This document shows, piece by piece, positions 44,145 through 53,486 of a stretch of 64,000 nucleotides of DNA (positions within the stretch are counted from its first letter, which is position 1; the number at the start of each line of letters is the position of its first letter). Source of the stretch: Calditrichia bacterium (GTDB lineage: Bacteria; Calditrichota; Calditrichia; RBG-13-44-9; J075); NCBI GenBank assembly GCA_028284445.1, contig JANQRS010000076.1, positions 1 through 64,000 on the forward strand, in the 5' to 3' direction. The position numbers and the translations under genes are program-made. Under the pieces are notes generated by a model. It made no database searches. It was not told where the DNA came from and worked only from the letters and a program-made list of their open reading frames with translations.

Positions 44145-45599
44145 TCAATCAATCCCCCCAATACACATAAACTTCATCTCCAAATAATCATCCAATCCAT
44201 ATTTGGAGCCTTCCCGCCCCAGCCCGGATTCCTTAATGCCACCGAAAGGGGCAACCGGCGTGGAGATCATGCCGGTATTGACGCCGACCATCCCGTATTC
44301 CAGGCCCTCGCTGACACGCCAAATTCTCCCGATATCGCGAGCGTAAAAATAACATGCCAGGCCATATTCAGTGGCATTGGCTTGCTCCAGGGCTTCTTCC
44401 TCAGTCGAGAAGCGAAATATCGGAGCAACCGGCCCAAAAATCTCTTCGCGAGACAGACGCGCCTCAAAAGGCACTTCGGTTAAGACTGTCGGTTGATAAA
44501 AGGTGCCGCCAAGATCATGTCTATTGCCGCCCAGGGCAACCTGTGCCCCGTGCGAAACGGCGTCGTCGATTAACACTTCCACCTTATCCAGTGCTGCCTG
44601 ATTGATCAGTGGACCAACTGTAGTCTCAGCCGCCATGCCGTCGCCAACATGGAGTTCAGCAACCGCTTTAGAGAATTTCTCGCTAAATTCATCATAAACG
44701 CTTTCCTGCACCAACAGGCGATTGGCACAGACGCAAGTTTGTCCGGCATTGCGAAACTTGCTGGCAATTGCGCCGCTGACGGCCGCGTCTATATCAGCAT
44801 CATCAAACACAATAAAGGGAGCATTACCGCCCAGTTCCATCGACACCTTTTTGACTGTGGAGGCACTTTGCCTTAGCAACAGTTTCCCGACCGGCGTAGA
44901 GCCGGTGAAGGAGATCTTGCGCACCAACTCACTTTCCGTAAACACTTTGCCAATTGCCGGTGCATCGAGTGTGTTTATCACATTAAATGCGCCGCCTGGC
45001 AGGCCGGCACGCACGCCCAATTCAGCGAAAGCCAATCCGCTCAATGGCGTCTCTTCCGAGGGCTTCCAAACCATCGTGCAACCGGCCGCCAGGGCTGCAG
45101 GCAATTTCTTGGCGACCATGGCAATTGGGAAATTCCAGGGCGTTATAGCAGCGACCACACCAACCGGCTGTTTGATGACCAGGTTTCTGAGAGCAGGATT
45201 GTGCGTCGGAATCACATCGCCGTAGATGCGCCGTGCCTCTTCGGCGAACCAACGAAAGAAGGCCACACTGTAGTTGATTTCCCCACGCGCCTCCGCCAGC
45301 GGCTTTCCCTGTTCACTGGTCATGATCGTGGCTAGATCTTCGCGATGCTGCTCCATTAGATCGGCCCATTTCATCAGTACGGCCGCTCGCTCAGCAGCAG
45401 TGGTTTTCTTCCAGGATTTATAAGCATCATATCCTGCTTCAACCGCCTCTTGCGCTTCTTCAACGCCATGATTGGCAACATCTGCCAGATGCTGTCCATT
45501 CGCCGGATTCTTCACCGCATAGGTCTGCGACGATGAACGCCATTCACCATTGATGAACGATTCGGTTTTAAGTAGAGTGGGGTCGCTAAGTTTCAGCAT
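44145..45599 (-). CDS. gabD: Succinate-semialdehyde dehydrogenase [NAD(P)+]
   Basis: A 484-residue aldehyde dehydrogenase. It has the nucleotide-binding ITPWNFPIAMVAKK, the general-base motif MELGGNAPFIVFDDAD and catalytic Cys in GQTCVCANR. The second Cys two residues on is the redox switch seen in GabD. Length and sequence fit E. coli GabD (482 residues) closely. It oxidises succinate semialdehyde to succinate, for example in 4-aminobutyrate breakdown. The Met at 45599 (MLKLSDPTLLKTE) aligns with GabD starts better than the Met at 45611. It stands alone with no GABA transaminase nearby. Confidence 0.9.
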   Translation of the reverse strand: MLKLSDPTLLKTESFINGEWRSSSQTYAVKNPANGQHLADVANHGVEEAQEAVEAGYDAYKSWKKTTAAERAAVLMKWADLMEQHREDLATIMTSEQGKPLAEARGEINYSVAFFRWFAEEARRIYGDVIPTHNPALRNLVIKQPVGVVAAITPWNFPIAMVAKKLPAALAAGCTMVWKPSEETPLSGLAFAELGVRAGLPGGAFNVINTLDAPAIGKVFTESELVRKISFTGSTPVGKLLLRQSASTVKKVSMELGGNAPFIVFDDADIDAAVSGAIASKFRNAGQTCVCANRLLVQESVYDEFSEKFSKAVAELHVGDGMAAETTVGPLINQAALDKVEVLIDDAVSHGAQVALGGNRHDLGGTFYQPTVLTEVPFEARLSREEIFGPVAPIFRFSTEEEALEQANATEYGLACYFYARDIGRIWRVSEGLEYGMVGVNTGMISTPVAPFGGIKESGLGREGSKYGLDDYLEMKFMCIGGID

Positions 45600-45662
45600 G
45601 AGTATTTCCATCCTATTTGACTATTAGGTTCTTGCTTCAACAGCTTGTTAACAGAGATATGT

Positions 45663-45821
45663 ACCACCGGACACTTTTAGGTTTAACGGACCTTTCAGTG
45701 TCATTCCCGCATGCTTTTAGCGGGAATCCAATCAAATTTGAGCGAAATGGATGCCCGATAACTACATTCGGGCATGACAATTCGACGTTGCCGGTTCATA
45801 TTTGAAAAAGTGTCCGGTAGT
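45663..45821. mobile_element. MITE-like element with 16-bp terminal inverted repeats
   Basis: ACCACCGGACACTTTT (45663-45678) and AAAAGTGTCCGGTAGT (45806-45821) are inverted repeats with one mismatch (13 bp perfect) bounding 159 bp. Inside is a hairpin of ATTCCCGC with GCGGGAAT (around 45703-45733). No transposase is encoded and no clear target duplication is seen. The ends resemble those of insertion sequences with CCGGACAC termini; no named family can be assigned. Confidence 0.55.
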
Positions 45822-45856
45822 GAGCAAATATAATGGAAATAATCATTCAAAATGCC

Positions 45857-45889
45857 GAAAAACAAAAAGCCCCTGAATGTTCAGGGGCT
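45857..45889 (-). terminator. Rho-independent terminator of the PQQ-dehydrogenase-like gene
   Basis: AGCCCCTGA (45868-45876) pairs with TCAGGGGCT (45881-45889). Read on the minus strand the stem is followed by TTTTTGTTTTT. It lies 32 bp after the stop of the secreted dehydrogenase-like gene. Confidence 0.92.
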
Positions 45890-45920
45890 CCGTTCATTAA
45901 CAATTAATTGTTCTACGTTG

Positions 45921-48203
45921 TTATTTCGTCAGCAGCATCTTTCTTGTCACTTGTCTATCGCCGGCTTTCAGTTGGTAAAGATAAACACCAGAGGCAACTC
46001 TATTGCCAAAAGCATTTGTCCCATCCCAGCTTATGCGATGCGCCCCGGCGGCGCGAACACCGGCAAGCAATGTAGTGATTTTACGGCCATCAATACTGTA
46101 GATGGTCAATTCCACTCGATTGGCTTCCGGCAGGCCAAACTCGATCGTCGTTGCAGGATTAAAGGGATTTGGATAATTCTGTTTCAGGAAGAATGAGCTC
46201 GGCACGTTCGAAATCTGCTCAACACCAACGGTCACCAATTCACCCCAGAGCTTGACGGACCGAAACGTAGCAACATCATCAAAAGACCCAATACCGATTT
46301 GGCCCCATGTGAAGGTCGTGTCGACCGCAGTCATGATCAGTTCCCCATCAAAAAATGCTTCGATCGAGCCGGTATCAACCGAGCGGACCACTTTCAAGGT
46401 ATGATATTCAAAATCGGTAAGCAGCGCCGTGGTTGTGCCAGCTGGCTCCACGTTGATCTTCACCCGGTCGGCATCATTGACAATAGCGATGATGTTGTGA
46501 ACGTCGGCACTTTGACCGGCAAAATGGCTGTAGTAGAATCGCAAGGAATCCTGGAAGCCGAAAAACAGACAAATGTCGCGAGCAAGAATGGTAGAGTCCT
46601 GGTTACTCCTTGCAACCACTTCCATCTCAAAATTGCCCACCGTATACGGCATAAAAACTGAGCTATTTGTTGGCCGTCTTGGATCGCCAAAAGGGCCAGG
46701 CGCTGTCAGCTCATAAAAATTGCCTTCGTCGTCGGAACCAAGTTGCCAATTTTCAGGCAAATTCGCAGACCAGTTCATGTCGCCGAGCGCAAAATTCTCT
46801 TCATAGAGCAACGGATATTGACGGTTCGAATCGAATCCATTCACCGTCCAGATCATGCCATCTACCTTACTCAGGATGTAGAGTTCGTTATCATCATCAA
46901 CGCCAAAACGGAGGTCTGCGCGATCATGATCGACGATATCGATGAGATCACTCTCTACACCATTATAGATCAAAGTCAGTTCATGAATCGTTGCTTGCGA
47001 ACCCTGAACGAGGCTATCAACCGGAGCATAGAAGACACGTCCATTCTTAATGTCACCAAAAACATACATGCCAAACAGATCAGGAACCCTGTTGCCGCGA
47101 TAGACAAACCCGCCGACAATTGCCACGCCTTCATCGTGATCGTATTGAGCAACCGGATAGGTATATCCACGCGTCGAATCGTCTGCCGGCAGCGGAAATA
47201 CAACCGTGTTTTGATTGTAGTCATAGAGGTATGTCCCCTCGCGCAGATTCCAGCCATAATCCGCGCCGGCGTAGCCAATATTAACTTCCTCGATATTCTT
47301 TTCCCCAATATCCCCAATTAACATTTTGCCATCGCCGCCGGTATCCCAACTAATGCGATGTGGATTGCGGAAGCCCCAGGCCCAGATTTCCGGCAGTGTA
47401 TCTGCCTGAGCGGTCACAAAGGGATTATCTGCAGGAATGCCATACTGTCCGTTGCGGCCATCGCTTCCCAATGGATCGATGCGAATGATGGTGCCAAGAA
47501 AGGAGCGTAAATCATGGGTATTGCCGGGATAGCCACGTCCGGTAGTACCGCCATCACCAATGCAGAGATAGAGCATCCCGTAATCTGGATCAGCAGCGCT
47601 AACGTTCGGATTAAAGGTTAGATCCTGGAATCCATGAATATAACTGGGCGTATTGAGACGCAGCATTTCTCGGCTGGTACCGGAGAAGGTATTGGCTGTT
47701 GGGTCATCAGCGGTCCACTCAGAGAGCACCCACTGCAAATCTATCCGGCTTGGCGTCACCAGCAAATCGACATCCGGTGTGTCGGAGCCGGTATCTTCCG
47801 AGTGCCCGGTGTAGAACTTACCATTAGTCTCGAAATCAGGATGAAAAGCAAACATGCTGAATCCGGCCCCCAATCCGGGCGCATCATTAAAATTGCTGCG
47901 TTCAGCGGCAATATCAAGGTAGGTGGTAATAGCGCCGTTCCTGATGACATGGAGCTTGCCCCGGAGATCATTAACAAATAGTCGCCCTGTGCCGTCCCCG
48001 GCCGACTTGAGCATATTGATCCGCGCTTTTGGCGCTGATGTGGCGCTGGAAGGAACGGTCACGAAATCCTGAAGATTTACAGACAGGCCGGACTTGACGA
48101 TTGGATCAGGCAATGGATTAACAAGTTGGCCAAAGAGTGGAAATGAAAAGCAGGTCACTAACACAAGTAGCTTTTGCAAGACTGGTAATAACGTGTTTTG
48201 CAT
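45921..48203 (-). CDS. Secreted PQQ-dependent sugar dehydrogenase-like protein with sorting domain
   Basis: A 760-residue protein from the ATG at 48203, with GGAGAGG upstream and a signal peptide (about 1-27, ending FPLFGQ). The glucose/sorbosone dehydrogenase-type six-bladed propeller spans about 40-470 (RLFVNDLRGKLHVI, FAFHPDF, YGMLYLCIGDGG, EIWAWGFRNPHRISWD, GDIGEKNIEEVN). A concanavalin-like/DUF1080-type sandwich follows (about 490-670). The C-terminal sorting domain has KQNYPNPFNPATTIEF and ASGVYLYQLKAG. It probably oxidises a sugar at the cell surface using PQQ, but PQQ ligands were not checked individually. It has its own terminator and an upstream palindrome. Confidence 0.85.
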   Translation of the reverse strand: MQNTLLPVLQKLLVLVTCFSFPLFGQLVNPLPDPIVKSGLSVNLQDFVTVPSSATSAPKARINMLKSAGDGTGRLFVNDLRGKLHVIRNGAITTYLDIAAERSNFNDAPGLGAGFSMFAFHPDFETNGKFYTGHSEDTGSDTPDVDLLVTPSRIDLQWVLSEWTADDPTANTFSGTSREMLRLNTPSYIHGFQDLTFNPNVSAADPDYGMLYLCIGDGGTTGRGYPGNTHDLRSFLGTIIRIDPLGSDGRNGQYGIPADNPFVTAQADTLPEIWAWGFRNPHRISWDTGGDGKMLIGDIGEKNIEEVNIGYAGADYGWNLREGTYLYDYNQNTVVFPLPADDSTRGYTYPVAQYDHDEGVAIVGGFVYRGNRVPDLFGMYVFGDIKNGRVFYAPVDSLVQGSQATIHELTLIYNGVESDLIDIVDHDRADLRFGVDDDNELYILSKVDGMIWTVNGFDSNRQYPLLYEENFALGDMNWSANLPENWQLGSDDEGNFYELTAPGPFGDPRRPTNSSVFMPYTVGNFEMEVVARSNQDSTILARDICLFFGFQDSLRFYYSHFAGQSADVHNIIAIVNDADRVKINVEPAGTTTALLTDFEYHTLKVVRSVDTGSIEAFFDGELIMTAVDTTFTWGQIGIGSFDDVATFRSVKLWGELVTVGVEQISNVPSSFFLKQNYPNPFNPATTIEFGLPEANRVELTIYSIDGRKITTLLAGVRAAGAHRISWDGTNAFGNRVASGVYLYQLKAGDRQVTRKMLLTK

Positions 48204-48259
48204 TGAAAAACCCTCTCCGGTTAAGGACAAATCTGATAAAGTGCCGCTCAGAATTCGCC

Positions 48260-48289
48260 TGTATGATGTACGTTGTAATACATCATACA
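48260..48289. promoter_or_regulatory. 11-bp inverted repeat upstream of the PQQ-dehydrogenase-like gene
   Basis: TGTATGATGTA (48260-48270) and TACATCATACA (48279-48289) form a perfect inverted repeat with an 8-base spacer, 57 bp upstream of the start at 48203. Position and symmetry suit an operator or a leader stem-loop. Confidence 0.5.
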
Positions 48290-48373
48290 AATCACAGGGG
48301 TATTTTTCAATGAGATTATTTATTGGGCCTTTCCGAAACGAACGCAAATCGCAGCGGATTTTTCGTCAGCGCC

Positions 48374-48410
48374 AAGGGCCTTTGCTTACTTTGGGCCCTT
48401 CCAAAGTAAG
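48374..48410. repeat. Overlapping inverted repeats (word-like intergenic element)
   Basis: CTTACTTTGG (48385-48394) and CCAAAGTAAG (48401-48410) form a perfect 10-bp stem; AAGGGCC (48374-48380) and GGCCCTT (48394-48400) form an alternative. The two folds exclude each other. No gene is present. Confidence 0.7.
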
Positions 48411-48420
48411 ATCCAATGCA

Positions 48421-48453
48421 AACAAAAAAGCCCCCGAGAATACTCAGGGGCTT
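48421..48453 (-). terminator. Rho-independent terminator of the GH63-type gene
   Basis: On the minus strand an 11-bp stem with one G-U pair (48428-48438 with 48443-48453) is followed by TTTTTTGTT. It is 28 bp after the stop of the hydrolase gene. Confidence 0.88.
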
Positions 48454-48480
48454 AGAGAAAGAGGAAAAACGATAGCGCCG

Positions 48481-49779
48481 TTACCCAGACTGCTTCTTCA
48501 ACATATCAATTGTCAGCGCAGCACTCCAACTGAATTGCTTACCGCCGATGCTGGTATTGGAATCTTTAAATGGCTCAAAATACTCGCGGATACCATACTT
48601 CTCAACCAGCTTCACGCTGTCGTTTTTGATGCGGTCAGCCCATTCATGCTCCTGATATTTGCGCAATCCTTCTGCGATCATCCAATTCATGTGAATCCAG
48701 ACCGGTCCGCGCCAGTAATTCTTGGATTCGAAACCGGGTTGATCAGGCATACAGGAGGGAACCAGATAATAATCCTTAAAAGCCTCAAGATGTCGCAGCA
48801 GTTTTTCCAGCTGATCCCGATCCGGAATTTCTGCAAAAATCGGAATGTAGCTGCCGGAACAGTGGATTTTCACCTGGCTGTTGGCCAGGATATCAAATGT
48901 ATAGAACAATCCATCGTCAGCATTCCAGTGAATGCTTGAGAAATTTTCCAACGCCGTCTTTATCCAGGATTCTACCAGGGAGGTATCTTTGCCGAGCATT
49001 TTCCCAATACGCAACAGACTTCGATTGGACTGAATCAGAATGGCATTGAAGACCGGATCCAGCACCTGAAACGGAAAGTCTGCAGGCACTCGCTCATAGC
49101 GATTTTCACGCAATTGATCGACCAGATAAATATAGCGCTTATAGTCGTCGTCGGTTGGGCGGGTCAGCGCGCTGTCATCAACCGCGTGCACATCCTTTCG
49201 CTTTAGCTGGATGTTTTCCAGGAGCTGCGGATGAATTCGCTTAAAAACACTATCCCACCAGGGTGAATTATCCATACCGGATTCCCAATTGTGCCAAATA
49301 GCAACCAGGTGGGTATCCTTAAACTGCCGATACTCGTACAGATACTGATGATAGTGAACAATTTGATCGTATAATCTGGCAATGCGATCCTTGTCAAAAT
49401 CGTATTTGATAATGTCTTCCAGCACAAAGCCATGCACAGCCGGCTGGGTTATACCGGAGGTGCCCAGGTCTTTCGGCGCGAAGCGTGAGACTTTGGAATT
49501 CCAGTAATCTGCAGATGGGAAATAGCTGGTGTATTTTTCTGCGTTATGAAAAATAATGTGCGGAAGGAATCCGTTTTCCCACTGTCCGCTAAAGAGAGTC
49601 TCAAGCTCAAGCAGCGCCTTTTCCGGCTCAATATGTAGGAGACCGAGCGCGATAAAACCTGAGTCCCAATTCCACTGAAAGGGATACAAAAACGGAGAGG
49701 GAATTGTAAAATCGCCTCTCCGATTCTCTTCTAATACATTCTGACATTCTTCTAATAATTTCACTTTGCAACCTGTCAT
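48481..49779 (-). CDS. GH63-type glycoside hydrolase (mannosyl/glucosylglycerate hydrolase-like)
   Basis: A 432-residue (alpha/alpha)6-barrel enzyme without a signal peptide, so probably cytoplasmic. YPFQWNWDSGFIALGLL, WHNWESGMDNSPWWD, DDSALTRPTDDDYKRY and NYWRGPVWIHMNWMI are characteristic of the GH63 branch that includes mannosylglycerate and glucosylglycerate hydrolases, and also occur in related trehalase-like enzymes. It would split an imported small alpha-glucoside or alpha-mannoside. A GTG at 49764 with AGGT upstream is an alternative start. It lies 60 bp after a TonB-dependent receptor gene in the same direction, suggesting uptake and hydrolysis of one compound. Confidence 0.75.
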   Translation of the reverse strand: MTGCKVKLLEECQNVLEENRRGDFTIPSPFLYPFQWNWDSGFIALGLLHIEPEKALLELETLFSGQWENGFLPHIIFHNAEKYTSYFPSADYWNSKVSRFAPKDLGTSGITQPAVHGFVLEDIIKYDFDKDRIARLYDQIVHYHQYLYEYRQFKDTHLVAIWHNWESGMDNSPWWDSVFKRIHPQLLENIQLKRKDVHAVDDSALTRPTDDDYKRYIYLVDQLRENRYERVPADFPFQVLDPVFNAILIQSNRSLLRIGKMLGKDTSLVESWIKTALENFSSIHWNADDGLFYTFDILANSQVKIHCSGSYIPIFAEIPDRDQLEKLLRHLEAFKDYYLVPSCMPDQPGFESKNYWRGPVWIHMNWMIAEGLRKYQEHEWADRIKNDSVKLVEKYGIREYFEPFKDSNTSIGGKQFSWSAALTIDMLKKQSG

Positions 49780-49838
49780 TTAAATGCCGCCCGGCAAACA
49801 TAGCCAGGCGGCAACATGGCAAAATTGATCAGTTTATT

Positions 49839-52442
49839 TTAGAACTCAAAACTAGCGGTAATGAATGCTCTGCGCGGAAGAATTGGACGACCTACAAAGA
49901 AGTCACCGCCGCCGATCTGGGAATCACCCTGACGCGGGGAACCTTCAGTCACACCTTCAACATCCAGCAGGTTGAATACCGAAACCCCGAGGCGCAAGCT
50001 GTTATTTGGGCCTAAGGGCATTGAATAACCGGCATGGGCACGAACGATGCTATACGGATCCAATTCAACGGTATTGGCATCATTTGCATATTTCTTGCCG
50101 ATATAGTTGGCAGAAATCGATGCATCAATTAAACCATCGTCATATTGCGCGCCCACCATAGCCATGAACTGCGGCTGACGGCGTAACCAATTGCCTTCCT
50201 GATCCGGATTTGCTTCTACCTTGGTAAATTCATGCTTTTGAAAAGTCAAATTCACGAAGGCGTTTACATCGCGAGTGAAATAGTAGTTTCCATTCGCTTC
50301 AATACCAATTGTGCGGGTGTCCTGAACACGAACGCGCTCGATGACACCGCCTTGACCATCATTTTCAAAATCGACAGAACGTCTGTCAGCCAGGCTAACA
50401 AAATATGCTGCCAGGTTACCGGCAAAAGACGAACTACCATACTTGGCGCCCAGTTCAGCCTGAAGAATGTTCTCAGGTTCGTAAGACTGGGTAACACCAG
50501 GGCTTGAGAATCTGACGCCACGCAGTTCCGGGAAGAAATATCCGCGGGAACCGTTGACATATACATTCATGTTCTCATTCATGCGATACATACCGGCTGC
50601 CGCTACAGCAACGCCTTCTGTCTCAACTTCACCTTTTTGGAAGGTGTTGGAGCCAACGCCGGTTTCACGAGTAATGAAACCCTTGGCACTTTCATAACGG
50701 GCGCCAACGTCAAGGGTGAAGTTTTCGAACACCATTTCGTCAGCCACGTAGATCGCGCTCTTGCGCAATGAATGATGCCGATTACTGGTTTGACGGCCGG
50801 AACCGTTGACGTATCCTCCAGAGGTGTACTCAACCGCGTTGCCACTGGTATCGGTACCGACAACGTTGACCATTTCCGGCGCATTGCGGAAATCGCCGAG
50901 GAAATTGTAAATCCAGTTGTTGTCACCGGCTTTTGCAAAAGAGTTGAATGTACCAACAGTGATGTTATGTGTTGCGTTGGCAGTTTCAATCCTCCGGGAA
51001 AGATATGCATCGCTTACGATATCTTCCAACGGTCTATCCCTGTCCAAAATACGGTTTTCGAAGAGCAAATCACCGCTCGCCAACTGTTGACCAGTCGAGG
51101 CATAGGTGAAGGTACCGCTGACCAAACCGCGATCTGCGAGATAACCTGCCTGGGTTTCCGGCACGTTATGAACGCCATCGCCATCAAGGAACAGGTTGAA
51201 TTGGTGATCATAATTGGCATAACGCGCTTTCGCCGAGAGGCTCCAGCCATTGTCAAATTGCTTATTCAGATCGGCCATCAAATATCCGCCGGCAGTTGCA
51301 ACACCGTCGCCGATTGGAGAGTTGAATACGCCATTCACTGTCGGAAAGGAGAAATCTGTCGCCTGACCGGTAAGTGTGGTAAAAACGGTTTCGCCATCGT
51401 TTCCGGTTGGGCGCGAATATTCGCCGTTATTGTTTTCCAAAGGATACGGCAGATAGAACTGAACTTTATCATCTATATACTGACCGGATATCGTGAATAC
51501 GCCTTTGCCATCATCAAAGAGTGTTTTGATGTTACCGCGAATTTGCGCACCAACGGTGTTTAAACCGGTCTCGAGCGGACCTTCATCGTGGCGATAAAAA
51601 CCGGAGAATGAGTAGAAGGCTCGATCGCTGATAGCGCCGGATGTCAGGAAGTCTGTTCTGGCACGGCCGTCCTGACCCCACTCATACTTCACACGATTCG
51701 GCGAGTAAAGATTACCGGAATGGCTGGTGTAGTTGATAATACCAGCAACAGATCCGGTACCAAATAAGGTTGATACACCACCTCTTACAAATTCAAGATT
51801 TCTAACGCCGATGTCGTTTCTGAAGTAAACGTCGTGCGCGGAGGAGTTCAAACCGAAGGCGCTCAACACCGGCAGTCCGTCCACCTGTAGCGGCGTAAAC
51901 TGATACTGGCCACCGGAAGGCATACCGCGAACAAATACGTTACTGGCAACTTCACCACCCCCACCTTCAGCGTGGATACCGGGAACCACACGCAAAATAT
52001 CCGCCTGGCTGTTTGATGCCAGATTTTCGATTTCGCGAACGCTGAGATTCGTGATTGATAGTGGAGAATCAAAAACTGTTCTGTCTGAGAAGGTTGCCGT
52101 TGTCACGCTGCTTTCCAGCGCAAATACATCCAGTGTCAACTGGATATCTTGACTTGCAGATTCACCATCTGTGATCGTCACAGAAATTTCTTCTGTTTTG
52201 TAGCCAACAAAAGAAACCGTGAGCGTATAATCTCCTGCAGGTAAATCCAGCTCATACATACCTGCGGCATCCGTTACATCGCCCACCAAAGACACTGGAT
52301 CATAGACCTGCGCCCCCCTGACTGCTTCACCTGTTTCTTCATCGGTAATGGTACCGGTGAGGGTTCCTTGACCGAACAAAGACATGGAGAAAACTGTTAA
52401 GAGAGAGAGTACTCCCATCTTAATAGTCGCCAATACTTTCAT
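49839..52442 (-). CDS. TonB-dependent receptor (siderophore/sugar type)
   Basis: An 867-residue outer-membrane receptor from the ATG at 52442 (GAGG upstream). A signal peptide (ending MSLFGQ), a CarboxypepD_reg-like domain (about 25-110, GTLTGTITDEETGEAVRGAQV), a plug (about 115-235, ADILRVVPGIHAEGGGGEVASNVFVRGMP) and a barrel ending ILPRRAFITASFEF are visible. It differs clearly from the receptor at 36.2 kb. A GH63-type hydrolase follows and an AraC regulator is divergent, which suggests regulated uptake of a small carbohydrate or osmolyte; a metal chelate ligand cannot be excluded. Confidence 0.92.
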   Translation of the reverse strand: MKVLATIKMGVLSLLTVFSMSLFGQGTLTGTITDEETGEAVRGAQVYDPVSLVGDVTDAAGMYELDLPAGDYTLTVSFVGYKTEEISVTITDGESASQDIQLTLDVFALESSVTTATFSDRTVFDSPLSITNLSVREIENLASNSQADILRVVPGIHAEGGGGEVASNVFVRGMPSGGQYQFTPLQVDGLPVLSAFGLNSSAHDVYFRNDIGVRNLEFVRGGVSTLFGTGSVAGIINYTSHSGNLYSPNRVKYEWGQDGRARTDFLTSGAISDRAFYSFSGFYRHDEGPLETGLNTVGAQIRGNIKTLFDDGKGVFTISGQYIDDKVQFYLPYPLENNNGEYSRPTGNDGETVFTTLTGQATDFSFPTVNGVFNSPIGDGVATAGGYLMADLNKQFDNGWSLSAKARYANYDHQFNLFLDGDGVHNVPETQAGYLADRGLVSGTFTYASTGQQLASGDLLFENRILDRDRPLEDIVSDAYLSRRIETANATHNITVGTFNSFAKAGDNNWIYNFLGDFRNAPEMVNVVGTDTSGNAVEYTSGGYVNGSGRQTSNRHHSLRKSAIYVADEMVFENFTLDVGARYESAKGFITRETGVGSNTFQKGEVETEGVAVAAAGMYRMNENMNVYVNGSRGYFFPELRGVRFSSPGVTQSYEPENILQAELGAKYGSSSFAGNLAAYFVSLADRRSVDFENDGQGGVIERVRVQDTRTIGIEANGNYYFTRDVNAFVNLTFQKHEFTKVEANPDQEGNWLRRQPQFMAMVGAQYDDGLIDASISANYIGKKYANDANTVELDPYSIVRAHAGYSMPLGPNNSLRLGVSVFNLLDVEGVTEGSPRQGDSQIGGGDFFVGRPILPRRAFITASFEF

Positions 52443-52592
52443 AACACACCTCATATCTTTTTAGAAGATGCCATGTTAGGGAAAAATTAAAGTTTGATTA
52501 AGAAATTTGTCCTTTTTCACGGCAAGAAAAAAGGCACGAGTTGTTCAATTCTGATACCCTGTTGTCTTTTCGCTCTGTTTTTCGTAGTATTT

Positions 52593-53486
52593 ATGGAAAA
52601 ATTTAACCAGAACCCTGCTATGTCATCGAAGCCCAGTATTGAGAAAATCAGCCAGGCACCGGAGAGCTCTTTTTTCATGCGGAAAGTGGTGCGGCAAAAG
52701 CGGCCTGACCATACCATGGACGGCGTATGGCATTACCATAAGGAATATGAAATCCTGCTGACCACCGCCAGCTATGGCAAACGAATCGTGGGATATAGCA
52801 TTGATGATTATGTGGCAGATGAACTGGTCTTGCTGGGCGAGAACCTACCGCATTGCTGGCTTACTGATCATTATGTAGAGCAATATGTCATTCAATTTAC
52901 CAAAGAAGCGTTTGGGGATACCTTCTGGAACAACGGCGAATTGGCACGCATCAACAAGTTGTTGAGCATCAGCCAACAGGGGATCAAATTCAACGCTCAA
53001 ACGACGAAACAGCTGAAGCCGGAAATTTTGCATTTATATGAAACCGAAGGTTTCGAGCGAATGCTTGTCCTCTTCAGGATTCTGGATCGGCTTTCAAAGG
53101 CAGAAGACTACAAGCTCCTCACTATTGAAGATTGCACCGTTAAGAACAGTTTGAAAGCGTCCAATCGCATAGAAAAGATCTACTCATACATTTACGAGAA
53201 CTATAGCGATAACCAGGTGTCGCTATCGAACCTGAGCAAAATTGTGCATATGACCCCGAGTTCGCTCTGCAAATTCATCAACCGCATTACCCAGAAAACG
53301 TTTTCGGAGCTATTAATTGAAACGCGTATCAAGGAAGCATGCAAGCTTCTGTTAAGCACAGACAAACATATTTCCGAGATTTCCTATCTTTGCGGATTCC
53401 GAAATCTCTCCGGCTTCAATCGCAACTTCAAAAAGATGATGCACAAAACGCCGCGCGAGTATCGGAAGTTTTACGAAGCGAATTAG
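52593..53486 (+). CDS. AraC-family transcriptional regulator
   Basis: A 297-residue regulator from the ATG at 52593. A cupin-type N-terminal domain (about 30-110, HYHKEYEILLTT, GENLPHCW) probably senses a small molecule. The C-terminal domain has two helix-turn-helix motifs (VSLSNLSKIVHMTPSSLCKFINR and ISEISYLCGFRNLSGFNRNFKK) and ends PREYRKFYEAN. The frame is open to a TTG at 52494, but that part would be hydrophobic and unusual; no strong ribosome site supports any start. It is divergent from the TonB receptor and probably controls it with the hydrolase. Its 3' end overlaps the convergent transporter gene by four bases. Confidence 0.85.
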   Translation: MEKFNQNPAMSSKPSIEKISQAPESSFFMRKVVRQKRPDHTMDGVWHYHKEYEILLTTASYGKRIVGYSIDDYVADELVLLGENLPHCWLTDHYVEQYVIQFTKEAFGDTFWNNGELARINKLLSISQQGIKFNAQTTKQLKPEILHLYETEGFERMLVLFRILDRLSKAEDYKLLTIEDCTVKNSLKASNRIEKIYSYIYENYSDNQVSLSNLSKIVHMTPSSLCKFINRITQKTFSELLIETRIKEACKLLLSTDKHISEISYLCGFRNLSGFNRNFKKMMHKTPREYRKFYEAN

